Below are positions 10,786 through 20,529 of a stretch of 64,000 nucleotides of DNA, in pieces. The translations under genes were made by a program, and so were the position numbers. The stretch is from Rana temporaria (Eukaryota; Chordata; Amphibia; Anura; Ranidae). Positions within the stretch are counted from its first letter, which is position 1. Each line of letters opens with the position of its first letter. The stretch spans positions 11,872,844 to 11,936,843 of the forward strand of contig NC_053501.1 of assembly GCF_905171775.1 (NCBI RefSeq). Direction: 5' to 3'. Below the pieces are notes generated by a model that saw nothing but the letters and a program-made list of their open reading frames with translations, made no database searches and was not told the origin of the DNA.

Positions 10786-11190
10786 GAGGAGCACTTGTAC
10801 GGAGACCCCCTAAAAAGCTGTGCAATATCGGGGGTCTCCCAGTTCAGTTGCAGAATTCTGCTACATTTTCTCTCTTTAAAAAAAAAAACAGACTTTGCCG
10901 TCACTGGTGTCTCTGCGTGAAGCAGAGGTGAGATGGCAGGCTTTCAGCATGCTGTGCAATATTTTACTAACACTGTGACTTTTTCTGGAAGTTTGCTGAT
11001 TGTAGAAAATAAGAGTTCTGTTTCTATAAAACATAAACACAAAACTCTGAATGTGTTTCTTTTTGTGATTCAACTATTTGTTGTTTCCTTTTAAAGTAAA
11101 CTGTAATTGTTTTGTTTTTTTTTACAACCAAAATGTGATGTTTAGATAGCTTCCTTTTCTGTACACAAACACACATTCCTTGTATAACTA
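10786..11190. other. Gene-free sequence between fam-H and fam-N
   Basis: Unique-looking. It contains GGAGACCCCC and GGGGGTCTCC as a short inverted pair near 10,800-10,838. No coding signal. Confidence 0.35.
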
Positions 11191-11269
11191 GTAATGCCGC
11201 GTACACACAACCATTTTTCATGACGAGAAAAATGCAATTTTCAGCTTTCGGTGATCTCACAATTTGAAT

Positions 11270-12006
11270 GACAATTTGGTGGTATTTAATCACTGTTGGG
11301 TTTTTTATTATTTGCGCTATAAGAGAAAAAAGACTGAAAATTCAGTAAAAAAAAAAAAGAATTTTTCTTTGTTTCTGTTATAAAATTTAGCACATTTAGT
11401 ATTTTTTCTTCATTCTTTTGCATAAATGTGAAAGATGAAATTACGCCGAGTAAATAGATACCCAACATGTCACCCTTCAAAATTGCACACGCTCGTGGAA
11501 TGGCGCCAAACTTTGCTACTTAAAAATCCCCAGGCAACGTTGCTGGGTATTGTGGGGTATTGCAGAGTAGTGTGGGGTATTGCAGAGTATTGTGGGGTAT
11601 TGCAGAGTATTGTGGGGTATTGCAGAGTATTGCACAGTATGGGCAGGGATGGCTGAGCAGGGATGGATGGCTGGCTGGATCTGTGACTGCATGTGTCACA
11701 GATCCAGCCCACAGCAGCTGCTGCTGCATCCGCTCTCTCCCCCCTCTCCTCTCACACTGTACCGTTCGGTACAGAGAGGGGAGGGAGGAACCGCGTCATC
11801 ACATGACGCCGGTTTGTTTACAAGTGATCGCTCCGTCATTGGACAGAGCGATCACGTGGTAAACCGCCGCTATCACGGACATTCCCGTGTGCGCGCCCCA
11901 GAGGGTGCGCGGGAGCGCGATTCTGGGAGGACGTCCATGGACGTCCTCCCAGAGTTAAGCAACCGCCTTGTAGACATATATCGTCTATAGGGCGGTTGTC
12001 AACTGG
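11270..12006. mobile_element. fam-H copy with internal 20-bp minisatellite
   Basis: Holds the fam-H boxes GGTGGTATTTAATCAC, TTTGCGCTATAA, ATTACGCCGAGTAAATAGATACC and CACGCTCGTGGAATGG, then GATCGCTCCGTCATTGG and the paired GACGTCCATGGACGTCC hairpin. It ends CAACTGG against the shared TTAA at 12,007-12,010. The left terminus is missing. Confidence 0.7.
11541..11640 (+). repeat. 20-bp minisatellite
   Basis: About five copies of a unit built from GTATTGTGGGG and TATTGCAGA follow one another inside fam-H. Some units carry a G for the second T. The open frames over it on both strands are by-products of the repeat. Confidence 0.9.
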
Positions 12007-12010
12007 TTAA

Positions 12011-12887
12011 CCACTTCCCATCCTGTGGCCGACTATTTATGGCCGCAAGGTGGCTCTGATCTGCCGGGAGGCTGTCAATATACGGCCTCTGGCCACGCAC
12101 CACTGGGGGCGTCACGCTGCGATGTTCGCCAGGCTTGCAATCGGCAGTCACAGAGCCAGGGACGTGGAGCTCTGTGTGTAAAGGGAGAGGAGACCGATGC
12201 TGTGTCCCTTGTACACAGGGACAACCATCGGTCACCTCCCCCAGTCAGTCCCCTCCCCCCACAGTAAGAATCACTCCCAGGGTACATATTTAACCCCTTG
12301 ATGCCCCCTAGTGTTAACCCCTTCCCTGCCAGTCACATTTATACAGTAAACAGTGCATTTTTATAGCGCTGTATAAATGTGAATGGTCCCAAAAATGTGT
12401 CAAAAGTGTCCGATATGTCCGCCATAATGTCACAGCCCTGACAAAAATCACAGATCGCCGCCATTACTAGAAAAAAATAATAATAATAAAAAAAAAAAGT
12501 AATAATTCTATCCCCTATTTTGTAGGCGTGATAACGTTTGTGCAAACCAATCACTATACGCTTGTTGCGATTTTTTTTTACCAAAAATATGTAGAAGAAT
12601 ATATCGGACTAGACTGAAAAAAAAAAATATTTATTATAGCAAAAAGTAAAAAATATTGTGTTTTTTTCAAAATTGTCGCTATATTTTTGTTTATAGAGCA
12701 AAAAATAAAAAAAGCAGAGGTGATCAAATACCACCAAAAAAAACTCTATTTGTGGGAAAAAAGGACGTCAATTTTGTTTGGGAGCCACGTCGCACGACCG
12801 CGCAATTGTCATTCAAAGCGTGACAGTGCCGAAAGCTGAAATTTCGCCTGGGCAGGAAGGGAGTATATGTGCCCAGTAAGCAAGTGG
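12011..12887. mobile_element. Complete fam-H copy
   Basis: TTAA flanks are at 12,007-12,010 and 12,888-12,891, with ends CCACTTCCCATCC and CAGTAAGCAAGTGG. Inside are GACAATTGCGC, AAAGCTCTATTTGTGGG-like text on the minus strand and a TCAAAATTGTCGC box. Its stretch around 12,650 preserves the empty site of the fam-A insertion seen at 44,247. Confidence 0.85.
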
Positions 12888-13365
12888 TTAAAAACGATCG
12901 TGTGTAGGCTCCAGAGCATTTTTCGACGTGAAAAATGGGCATTAAAAATTTAGAACATGTTCTTATTTTTCTCGTTTTTCACATCGTGAAAAACGGTCGC
13001 GTGTAGGATTTAACGACGGGAAAAAAAACGTGCATGCTCAGAAGCAAGTTATGAGACCGGAGCGCTCATTCTGGTAAAACTACCGTTTGTAATGGAGATA
13101 GCACATTCATCACGCTGTAACAGACTGAAAAGCACGATAGCTAAAAAGCGTGAATCGTCTCTCACCAAACTTTTACTAACGCAAAATCAGCAAAAGCAGC
13201 CCCAAGGGTGGCGCCATCCGAATGGAACTTCCCCTTTATAGTGCAGTCGTACGTGTTGTACGTCACCGCGCTTTGTTTGAGCATTTTTTTTTCACGATCG
13301 GGTGTAGGCAAGGCAGACTTGACAAGATTCACGTCGAGAAAAACTAACTTTCATGAATAAAAAAA

Positions 13366-13985
13366 AATGAAAAAGTAAAGTTAGCCCAATTTTTTTATAT
13401 AATGTAAAAGATGATGTTACGCCGAGTAAATAGATACCAAACATGTCATGCTTTATAATTGCACGCACTTGTGGAATGGCGTTAAACTACGGTACCTAAA
13501 AATCTCCATAGGCAACGCTTTATTTTTTTTTTTCAGGTTCGAGTTACAGAGGAGGTCTATGGCTAGAATTATTGGTCTCGCTCTGACGATCGCGGCAATA
13601 CCTCACATGTGTACTTCCGTATGCGTTATCTTTGCTGGGCGAGCTCCCGGGGACAGGGGCGCTTTAAAAATGTTTTTTTTTTCTTATTTATTTTATTGAT
13701 TTTTATAATATAAAATTGTGTTTCTAAAAAAAAAAAGAAATGTGATCACTTTTATTGCTGTCACAAGGAATTTAAACATCCCTTGTGACAGTAATAAATG
13801 GTGACAGGTACTCTTTATGGAGGACCCCCGATCCCTCATTTGCACTTCAAAGTATTCAGATCACCAAAAATTACGATTCTGAATACTGTGTATTTTTTTT
13901 TAATTCGTCGCCATCGGCAGCCGAGTAACCCGGAAGTGACGTCATGACGTTGCTTCCCTTCCCTTTCCATTACTCTACAAATTCT
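13366..13985. mobile_element. fam-H internal fragment
   Basis: Shows GATGTTACGCCGAGTAAATA, GCACTTGTGGAATGGCG, the CATCCCTTGTGACAG box and GAAGTGACGTCA. Neither terminus is visible, so it is a partial copy adjoining fam-N. Confidence 0.65.
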
Positions 13986-14350
13986 CAAATGTGTGATGTA
14001 GGTGCCTTGATCCTTTGAGTTAGTGTAGTCAATTCAATAATATACCAACATATATATTAAAATTAAAACTAACCAATCATATTCTGTAAATTATTCTTCA
14101 AGGCCAAGTTCACCATTGTAAAAAAATAAAAATAAATGCACATATTTTTTGCAGAAAGAAGAGAATGGGCTTTTATTATTCTTTTCACAGGAGCCTGTAG
14201 TGTAGAGCATTGCACCCACCATTAACCACTTCAGCTCCGGAAGCTTCTTTCTACTGCCCCCTAGTGCTCTCAGGCTTTCACAGCAAATGAAATATGAAAT
14301 TGACGATCATTAGAACCTGCTTGGTATAAATGGTACAGTAAATCATACAC
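13986..14350. other. Gene-free stretch with a fam-H-like start near 14,222
   Basis: Mostly AT-rich unique-looking DNA. A CCATTAACCACTTCAGCTCC segment at about 14,219 looks like the first bases of a fam-H-type element that breaks off soon after. Confidence 0.4.
14253..14267 (-). promoter_or_regulatory. CTCF-like core motif, near-consensus
   Basis: The minus strand reads GCACTAGGGGGCAGT, one mismatch (position 1) from the canonical CCACTAGGGGGCAGT core. It lies beside a fam-H-like fragment. This is the closest match in the window to the textbook CTCF core. Confidence 0.5.
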
Positions 14351-14354
14351 CTAA

Positions 14355-15010
14355 AGCCTCGTACACACGATCAGTCTATCCGATGAGAACGGTCTGAAGG
14401 ACCGTTGTCATAGGTTAACCAATGAAGCTGACTGAAGGTCCGTCGCGCCCACACACGATCGTGTCAGAACGCAGTGACGTAAAACACAACGACATGCTGA
14501 AAAAAAAAACGAAGTTCAATGCTTCCAAGCATGCGTGGACTTGATTCTGTGTGGATTTTTAACCGATGGTCGTGCCTACAAACGATCGATTTTGACTTGT
14601 TTCTAACACAACTATCCGCTATTATTCAACTATCCACCATAGGCATGCGCACAGGGTGTGACAGGTATTCCTGGGCACACCCTAATCATGTTGTAATGTA
14701 CAGATTTCCCCTGCTGCTTGGATGAAGAAAAAGAGGCAGGGGTAGCTCTGTCCTCAGTCCCTTTCCCAAAGTGAGACAAAAGTTATAATAAAAAAAAATT
14801 CTAACACCAATCTCTGCCATACTCTCATCATCCACTGCCCTACTGGCATCATCCACTGCCCTACTGACACCGTCCATTGCTCTACTACCCATATATACAC
14901 ACACGCATAAGTCTTTGAACTTTGGGGTGCACACCCTAATGCAGTAGGCTGCGCACACCTATGCTATCCACATTTACTCGACTTCTAATTTTGGGTGAAG
15001 CAAATACCCA
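14355..15010. mobile_element. fam-G MITE copy 2, truncated and split by hAT
   Basis: Starts AGCCTCGTACACACGATC after TAA and shares GTGACGTAAAACACA, TTCAATGCTTCCAAGCATGC and AACCGATGG with the complete copy at 48,457. A hAT MITE occupies 14,638-14,963. The right end is missing; fam-D sequence follows. Confidence 0.7.
14638..14963. mobile_element. hAT-type MITE, copy 2, with perfect 8-bp target duplication
   Basis: Ends CATAGGCATGCGCAC and GCGCACACCTATG. The duplication CTATCCAC lies at 14,630-14,637 and 14,964-14,971. It shares terminal blocks with copy 1, including CACACCCTAATCAT and GGGGTGCACACCCTAAT, while the centres differ. Confidence 0.9.
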
Positions 15011-15011
15011 T

Positions 15012-15541
15012 AAAGGATAGTCACAAAACAAATTTTATTCTACGGTCGGAATTTTCGACAACAAATGTTCGATGGGAGCTTGTTGTCGAAAATTCTGACC
15101 GTGTGTAGGCCCCATCGGACATTTGCTGTCGGAGTTTCCGACAACAAAAATTTGAGAGCTGGTTCTCAAATTTTTCAACAGCAAAACTTGTTCTCAGAAA
15201 TTCCAATCGTGTGTGGACAATTTCCGACGCACAAAATTCCACGCATGCTCGTAATCAAGTACGAGACGGAAGCGCTCGGTCTGGTAAAACCAGCGTTCGT
15301 AATGGAGATAGCACATTTGTCGCGCTGTAACGGACTGAAAAGCACAAGGCTGAACTTCTTCTAACACGACTGGTATTGAACTTCCCTTTTCTAGTGCCGT
15401 CGTACGTCTTGTACGTCACCGCGTTCTTGGCGTTCGGAATTTCCGACAACATTTGTGTGACCGTGTGTATGCGAGCCAACATCCGTTGAAAAAAAATCCA
15501 CGGTTTTGATGTCGGAATTTTCGATCGTCTGTACGCGGCAT
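15012..15541. mobile_element. fam-D MITE copy 2
   Basis: Carries GGTCGGAATTTTCGACAAC, GGCCCCATCGGACATTTG, TCCGACAACAAAAATTTGAG and GTCTTGTACGTCACCGCG, ending CGTCTGTACGCGGC. The middle matches fam-N around GGTAAAACCAGCG and GTAATGGAGATAGCACA, showing that fam-D and fam-N are related. Confidence 0.7.
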
Positions 15542-15834
15542 AAGACTCCAGACTCTCAACAAACACGTCCAGCACTATGTTACATAAATCTCTTCCGTTC
15601 TGAGTGTTGGTAATTGAAAGAATCACAGACAATACGAAAAACCTTAGCAAGTGCCTTGAATATGGAATGGTGAACTTCATCTGACCCGGGAGTCATTTCG
15701 GAGCTTGAAAAGAGAATGTAAATCCATGAAACTAAGATCACAATTTGTCCGACAGATGTCCTAACCAGAAAGTGAAGATATGTCAAAAGGTATTATTTCA
15801 AGAAATGAAAAAAGAGTTAGATATGGATAGTTGC
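15542..15834. other. Gene-free spacer
   Basis: AT-rich, not matched elsewhere in the window. The minus-strand frame over it shows no recognisable domain. Confidence 0.35.
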
Positions 15835-15999
15835 ATGGCATTTTTATTATTATTACTTTTTTTTACTAGTAATGGCGGCGATTTGCGATTTTTATCGTGA
15901 CTGCGACTTTATGGCGGACACATCAGACACTTTTGACACATTTTTGCTATAAAAATGTACTGATTACTGTGAAAATGTCACTGGCAGTGGAGGGGTTAA

Positions 16000-16014
16000 C
16001 CACTAGGTGGTGCT
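16000..16014 (+). promoter_or_regulatory. CTCF-like core motif in fam-H
   Basis: CCACTAGGTGGTGCT fits the CTCF core except T for C at position 12. Confidence 0.35.
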
Positions 16015-16057
16015 GAAGGGGTTAAGCGTGTACTAGGGAGTGCTTCTAACTGTAGGG

Positions 16058-16489
16058 CAGGGATATGCAATTAGCGGACCTCCAGCTGTTGCAAAACTAC
16101 AACTCCCATCATGCCTCTGCCTCTGGGTGTCATTCTTGTAGCTGTCAGGCCCGGTACACACAACCAAGTTTCTTGGCAGAATTCAGCCAGAAACTCGATC
16201 GGAGCCGTATTCTGCCGAGAAACCCGGCCGCGTGTATACTTTCGGCCGAGGAAACCGACGAGGATCTCGTCGGGCCAAATAGAGAACATGTTCTCTATTT
16301 CCTCGTTAGTCAATGGGGAAACTTGGCTCGCCGAGATCCTCGGCGGCTTCACAAGGAACTCGACGAGCAAAACGATGTGTTTTGCTCGTCGAGTTTCTCA
16401 GACGTGTGTACGGGGCCTTAGAGTCTTGCTATGCCTCATGGGACTTGTAGTTCTTTAACAGCAGGAGGTCCGCTAATGGCATATCCCCG
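16058..16489. mobile_element. hAT element with ACAACTCCCATCATG box, split by fam-B
   Basis: Ends CAGGGATATGC and GCATATCCCCG, with 8-bp duplication CTGTAGGG at 16,050-16,057 and 16,490-16,497. The arms GGACCTCCAGCTGTT / AACAGCAGGAGGTCC and CTACAACTCCCATCATG / CATGGGACTTGTAG are typical of vertebrate hAT non-autonomous elements. fam-B sits at its centre. Confidence 0.88.
16148..16417. mobile_element. fam-B MITE copy 6, nested in hAT nested in fam-H
   Basis: Ends GGCCCGGTACACACAACC and CGTGTGTACGGGGCC. The flanks TCA and TTA fit a 3-bp duplication with one mutation. It is the innermost and so youngest of three layers. Confidence 0.8.
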
Positions 16490-17085
16490 CTGTAGGGGTT
16501 GTGGGCTATGTGTGACAGGACACTGATCACTGCTTCCGATTACAGGAAGCTGGGATCAGTGTCCTGTCACTAGGAAGAACAGGGAAATGCTTGTTTACAT
16601 CAGCATTTCCCACTTCTTCCTCTCCGTGAGACGATCGCGGGTATCACCGGGGACATCGAGTCCGCGGGACCCGCGGTCAGGTTCACGGAGCTCGCGGCGG
16701 GTGCACACGTGTCCACAATGCCGCTTCCTAAAGGGGACGCAAATATACGTCCATCTGCCTGCCTGTGCCATTCTGCCAACGTATATCGCCGTGCGATGGT
16801 CGGCAAGCAGTTAACTGCTCATTTTGTTCAGGGGTTTACAGAAATGCTATTCTTACCCGAGAGTGCTTCCCCACATCCTGCGGTGGACTGTCCCTGCCAT
16901 CCTCACGTTCAGAACTGGCCTATGGGTGCGACGACGTCAGGAACAGTCCATTCACAAGATTGACGATCGTGTGTACACAAAACTCCAAAGTACAAAAACG
17001 CATGCTCAGAAGCAATGCTCACCATAACACAACATTAGCAGAAGTTGCTTAAAGGGTGGCGCTAAAAAGCTAAAAAAACACATAG

Positions 17086-17797
17086 GGGCAGATCCACAAA
17101 GAAGTTACACTGGCGTATCTATTGATACGCCGCGTAACTTCTAGTTTGCTCCGGCGTATCTTTGTTTTGTATCCACAAAACAATATACGCCTGAAGCTGT
17201 GCTAGATCCCGACTGGCGTATGTCTTAGTATGCCGTCGGATCTAAGGTGCATATTTACGCTGGCCGCTAGGTGGCGTTTCCGTCGATTTCCGCGTGGGGT
17301 ATGCAAATTAGCTAGATACGGCGATCCATGAACCTACGTCCGGCCGGCGCATTTTTTTATGTTGTCTCCGTAAGGTTTTTTTTGGCGTATAGTTACCCCT
17401 GCTATATGAGGCGTATCCTATGTTAAGTATGGCCGTCGTTCCCGCGTTGAAATTTGAAAATTTTACGTCGTTTGCGTAAGTCGTTCGCGAATAGGGCTTT
17501 GTGTAGAATGACGTTCACGTCGTAAGCATTGGCTTGTTGCGGGTTAATTTCGAGCATGCGCCGTTCAGAAAAAACGTCATTTACGTCAGATCAAGACGTA
17601 TTAACATAAAACACGCCGCCATCTCACCAATTTGAATTGCGCGCCCTTACGCCAACACAGATACACTACGCCGCCGTAACTTACCGTGTAAATTCTTTGA
17701 GAATACGGGAAATACGCTGTAAGTTACGGCGGCGTAGTGTATCTGAGATACACTACGCCGGCCGGAAAGAAGCGCCGCGCTTCGTGGATCTGGCCCC
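17086..17797 (+). mobile_element. fam-A MITE copy 2
   Basis: Ends GGGCAGATCCACAAAG and CTTCGTGGATCTGGCCCC, flanked by TAG at 17,083-17,085 and 17,798-17,800. All fam-A internal boxes are present, including CTGGCCGCTAGGTGG and the ATGCAAATTAGCTAG block. Confidence 0.88.
17264..17278 (+). promoter_or_regulatory. CTCF-like core motif in fam-A copy 2
   Basis: CCGCTAGGTGGCGTT keeps the AGGTGGC centre and differs from consensus at positions 3 and 14. Confidence 0.4.
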
Positions 17798-17929
17798 TAG
17801 TTTTGTGTTTGTTGGCCGACAATTCTTTGCCATTTGTATGCAAGACAAGTTCATGGCCAACGCCCTTCGAAGAAAAGTCCAGGCTTTGTCCACTGAAAAT
17901 CTGATCGTGTGTGTACGAGTCTTAAGGGT

Positions 17930-18418
17930 GTAGTTACACTCATTATTGGAGCTGGGACTCACGCTGAACACTACCAGTGCCAACACTAGGCGTTAGGAGC
18001 AGAGGAATTTTTTTTTTATCTTTAAGAAAAACTCAAGCTGAGGCTATGAATATATACGCCCTGCATAGACTCTCTGTAATAACATGACAACGCGTTATTA
18101 AACCCGGAGAGTTGTGACACTTTCTACAGCACAGATGGAGACTCGAGATAACAGCTTCTCCCACATGGACTCATTTACATTGCAGAGCTTCCAATCCCAT
18201 CAGGTGTCGCAGCGTATAATTCTTCAGAATGTGTCACATTTATGACGCCGAATAAAGACAACCGGAAAAATTATGCATCTATACATTATCCGGATAAAAG
18301 AAAAATTCTGCTTACGTGCGGGAAACTAACTCGGCGTGACGTTCTGGAAGCAAAAAAAAGGGCGATAAAACACGATCCGCATTTGTTTAACCCCTTGGGT
18401 CCCAACTAATTGAGGGCT
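17930..18418. other. Gene-free, unique complex sequence
   Basis: About 300 bases from 18,060 are of high complexity, without repeat boxes shared with the rest of the window, and contain CATTTACATTGCAGAGC and TTATGCATCTATACATTATCC. It could be a conserved non-coding element or simply unique DNA. No reading frame looks coding. Confidence 0.35.
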
Positions 18419-18420
18419 TT

Positions 18421-18535
18421 GAAACCACTTCAACCACCGAGGCTCTTTCTGCGATTTGGTGTTTACAAGTTAAAACATATTTTCTTTGCTAGAAAATTAC
18501 TTAGATCCCCCAAACATTTTATATATATATATATG
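18421..18535 (+). mobile_element. fam-L terminal fragment
   Basis: CCACTTCAACCACCGAGG, GTGTTTACAAGTTAAAACA and AGAAAATTACTTAGATCCCC match the fam-L start near 21,745. It stops in a short TA run. Confidence 0.6.
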
Positions 18536-18689
18536 ACTGGTGTGGCCGCTTGGATTGGCTACAGTGGGGAGAGGTAAGGGGCCGCACCTTTGGGGGTGGG
18601 AGTGGCGCATGCATAAAATTAGATTAGATTTGTTTTTGCAATTATTCCATTTTATTTACTTGTATTGTGACACATACTGTATATGTATG

Positions 18690-18990
18690 TTTTTTGTATT
18701 TTTTTAGAAGGCTTGTACCTCCTATTTGAACAGTTTCCCTTTGAAGAAGCCCGAATCAAGGGCGAAACATGTCGGGAACACATTCCATCCGACTGTCCTA
18801 TTAATTACTATTTTTGGACTACCACTCTCCATTTATCCATTTGTATTTGTGTTTTTATTTTGTTGTTTAAAATAATAATATTTTAATATAATCTATTTGA
18901 TATATCGTATTTGTGCACCTAAAAATCCCATTCTTTCCGCCATTGGGGATTTGGTGCTATACACACTAGTTGGGTTATCCACAACCACAA
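18690..18990 (+). mobile_element. Penelope-like element fragment (ribozyme-bearing end)
   Basis: The stretch holds a hammerhead-like motif (18,735-18,778) followed by an AT-rich tail and GTGCACCTAAAAATCCC. Penelope-like retroelements are known to carry hammerhead ribozymes in their terminal repeats. No reverse transcriptase or GIY-YIG domain is visible here, so only the terminal region remains. Assignment rests on the ribozyme. Confidence 0.5.
18735..18778 (+). ncRNA. Hammerhead-ribozyme-like motif 1 (core base C3 changed)
   Basis: Stem I is TTCCC paired with GGGAA. The core TTGAAGA corresponds to CUGANGA with C3 changed to U. Stem II is GCCC/GGGC with loop GAATCAA. GAAAC follows, then ATGTC, which supplies a minimal palindromic stem III and the cleavage-site C. 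The architecture fits a type-I hammerhead with very short stem III, a form expected to act best as a dimer. The C3 change probably weakens or kills cleavage. Confidence 0.65.
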
Positions 18991-18998
18991 AACGAGTA

Positions 18999-19167
18999 TT
19001 ATATATATATATATATAAATTATATATATATATATACACAGTACAGACCAAAAGTTTGGACACACCTTCTCATTCAAAGAGTTGGTCGGTGGGAAGACCT
19101 GTTTGCTGGCACTTGTTGTACACCGGGTACAGTTCTCCTCCACTTCTTTGCATATATATATATATAT
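18999..19167. repeat. TA microsatellites and short spacer
   Basis: Pure TA runs lie at about 19,002-19,036 and 19,151-19,167. The spacer includes ACAGTACAGACCAAAAGTTTGG, a common dispersed vertebrate motif that I have not placed in a family. Confidence 0.7.
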
Positions 19168-20147
19168 CTACTGATACGCCGGCATACTTTCAAATTTCCC
19201 GCGTCGTATCTTTGTTTTGAATCCTCAAACCAAGATACGACGGCTTCTGGGTTAGATCCGACAGGCGTACGGCTTCGTACGCCTTCGGATCTTAGATGCA
19301 ATACTTCGGCGTCCGCTGGGTGGAGTTCCCGTCGTTTTCCGCGTCGATTATGCAAATTAGCTATTTCCAACGATCCACGAACGTACGAGCGGCCGTCGCA
19401 TTCTGTTACGTCATCTCTAGTCAGCTTTTTCCGGGGTATAGTTAAAGCTGCTGTTTTGTGGCGTATAGTTAAACCTGCCATCGTTCCCGCGTTTAATTAG
19501 AATTTTTTTTTTCTTTGCGCAAGTCGTCCGTGAATCGGGATGGACGTAATTTATGTCCACGTCCAAAAAAATGACGTTCTTGCAACGTCATTTAGCGCAA
19601 TGCACGGCGGGAAATTTAGGGACGGCGCATGCGCAGTTCGTTCAGTGCGGGGACGCGCTTCATTTAAATGAAACACGCCCCCCTACTCGCCGATTTGAAT
19701 TAGGCGCCGTTACACCGCAAGAGATACACTACGCCGCCGTAACTTACGGCACAAATTCTTCCAGGATTCAAAACTAAGGCTGGGTTCACACTACTACACT
19801 ACTTTCATCCTACTTTGCTCTGCTACATTGGTCCTACATTTATCCTACATTGATCCTACATCCATCCTACTTTCATGAACAGGATACTACTTTGGTCCGA
19901 CTTCAATGATATTCAATGGGCCTGAAGTAGGATCAATGTAGGACCAAAAGTAGTACAGGGAGCATTTTCAAAGTCGGACCGACTTGTGTAGGACGCTACA
20001 AGACGCTCTCATAGGGAAACATTGAACACAGAGCAAAGTAGGATGAAAGTAGTGTAGTAGTGTGAACCCAGCCTTAAGAAGTAAGTTATGGCGGCGTAGC
20101 GTATATCAGATACGTTGCGCCAGGGCAGATCCTTGTGGATCTGCCCC
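19168..20147 (+). mobile_element. fam-A MITE copy 3, left-truncated and split by fam-K
   Basis: The first bases, CTACTGATACGCCGGC, correspond to about 30 bases inside a complete fam-A. It ends CTTGTGGATCTGCCCC. The CTCF-like box has decayed to CCGCTGGGTGGAG. fam-K is inserted at 19,778-20,073. Confidence 0.75.
19778..20073. mobile_element. fam-K palindromic MITE
   Basis: Ends GGCTGGGTTCACACTAC and GTAGTGTGAACCCAGCC are perfect inverted repeats and continue inward through CTACTTTCATCCTAC. TAA precedes and TTA follows, consistent with a decayed 3-bp duplication. The interior is built of degenerate TCCTAC repeats. Non-coding. Confidence 0.8.
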
Positions 20148-20219
20148 AAAAATGCCAGTCGTTGCAATACTTTTGTCACACCGTATTTGCACAGCGGTCT
20201 TACAAGCGCACTTCTTTTG

Positions 20220-20327
20220 GAAAAAAATAAAGATTTTTTAATAAATCATAATAATCATATAACACCAACATTTTACTCAGTTCTTTACATTTTATATAAT
20301 ATTATCATTATTATAATACATTATTGG

Positions 20328-20364
<37 letters not shown>

Positions 20365-20525
20365 GTTATTCTTCTTTTTCTTCTTCTTCTTCTTCTTATT
20401 AATAACTAATTTACTACTTTATTATTTTTTATGGCATAATCGTATAACACCAACATTTTACGCAGTGCTTTACATTTTATATAATATTGTCATCATTATA
20501 ATACATTATTAGTATTATTTTTATG
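20220..20525 (+). repeat. Tandemly duplicated AT-rich block with ATT and CTT microsatellites
   Basis: AACACCAACATTTTAC..AGT, then TTTACATTTTATATAATATT, occurs at about 20,260 and again at about 20,440. Between them are an ATT run (20,331-20,365) and a CTT run (20,369-20,397). The short hydrophobic frame over it is low-complexity. Confidence 0.75.
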
Positions 20526-20529
20526 TTTT

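Larger units (their letters stand above)
11192..13360. mobile_element. fam-N MITE host split by two fam-H copies
   Basis: The left part (11,192 to about 11,262) reads GCCGCGTACACACAACC then TTTTTCATGACGAGAAAAA. The right part (from about 12,892) reads CGATCGTGTGTAGGCTCC and continues through GAAAAACGGTCGCGTGTAGG and GTACGTGTTGTACGTCACC. The two parts are consistent with one MITE opened by fam-H insertions. The exact right end is uncertain. Confidence 0.55.
15835..16810. mobile_element. fam-H copy split by a hAT element
   Basis: Boxes ACTAGTAATGGCGGCGAT, GACTGCGAC, GTTAACCACTAGGTGG and AGTGATCAGTGTCC are fam-H internals. It ends GGCAAGCAG before TTAA at 16,811-16,814. The left end is truncated. 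It hosts the hAT element at 16,058-16,489. Confidence 0.65.
16940..17925 (+). mobile_element. fam-W MITE split by fam-A
   Basis: The left part holds GATCGTGTGTACACAAAACTC, GCAATGCTCACCATAACACA and GCAGAAGTTGCTTAAAGGG. The right part resumes TTTGTTGGCCGACAATTC and ends GATCGTGTGTGTACGAG. An uninterrupted relative lies on the minus strand at about 39,430-39,620, proving that the fam-A block is a later insertion. Confidence 0.7.
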
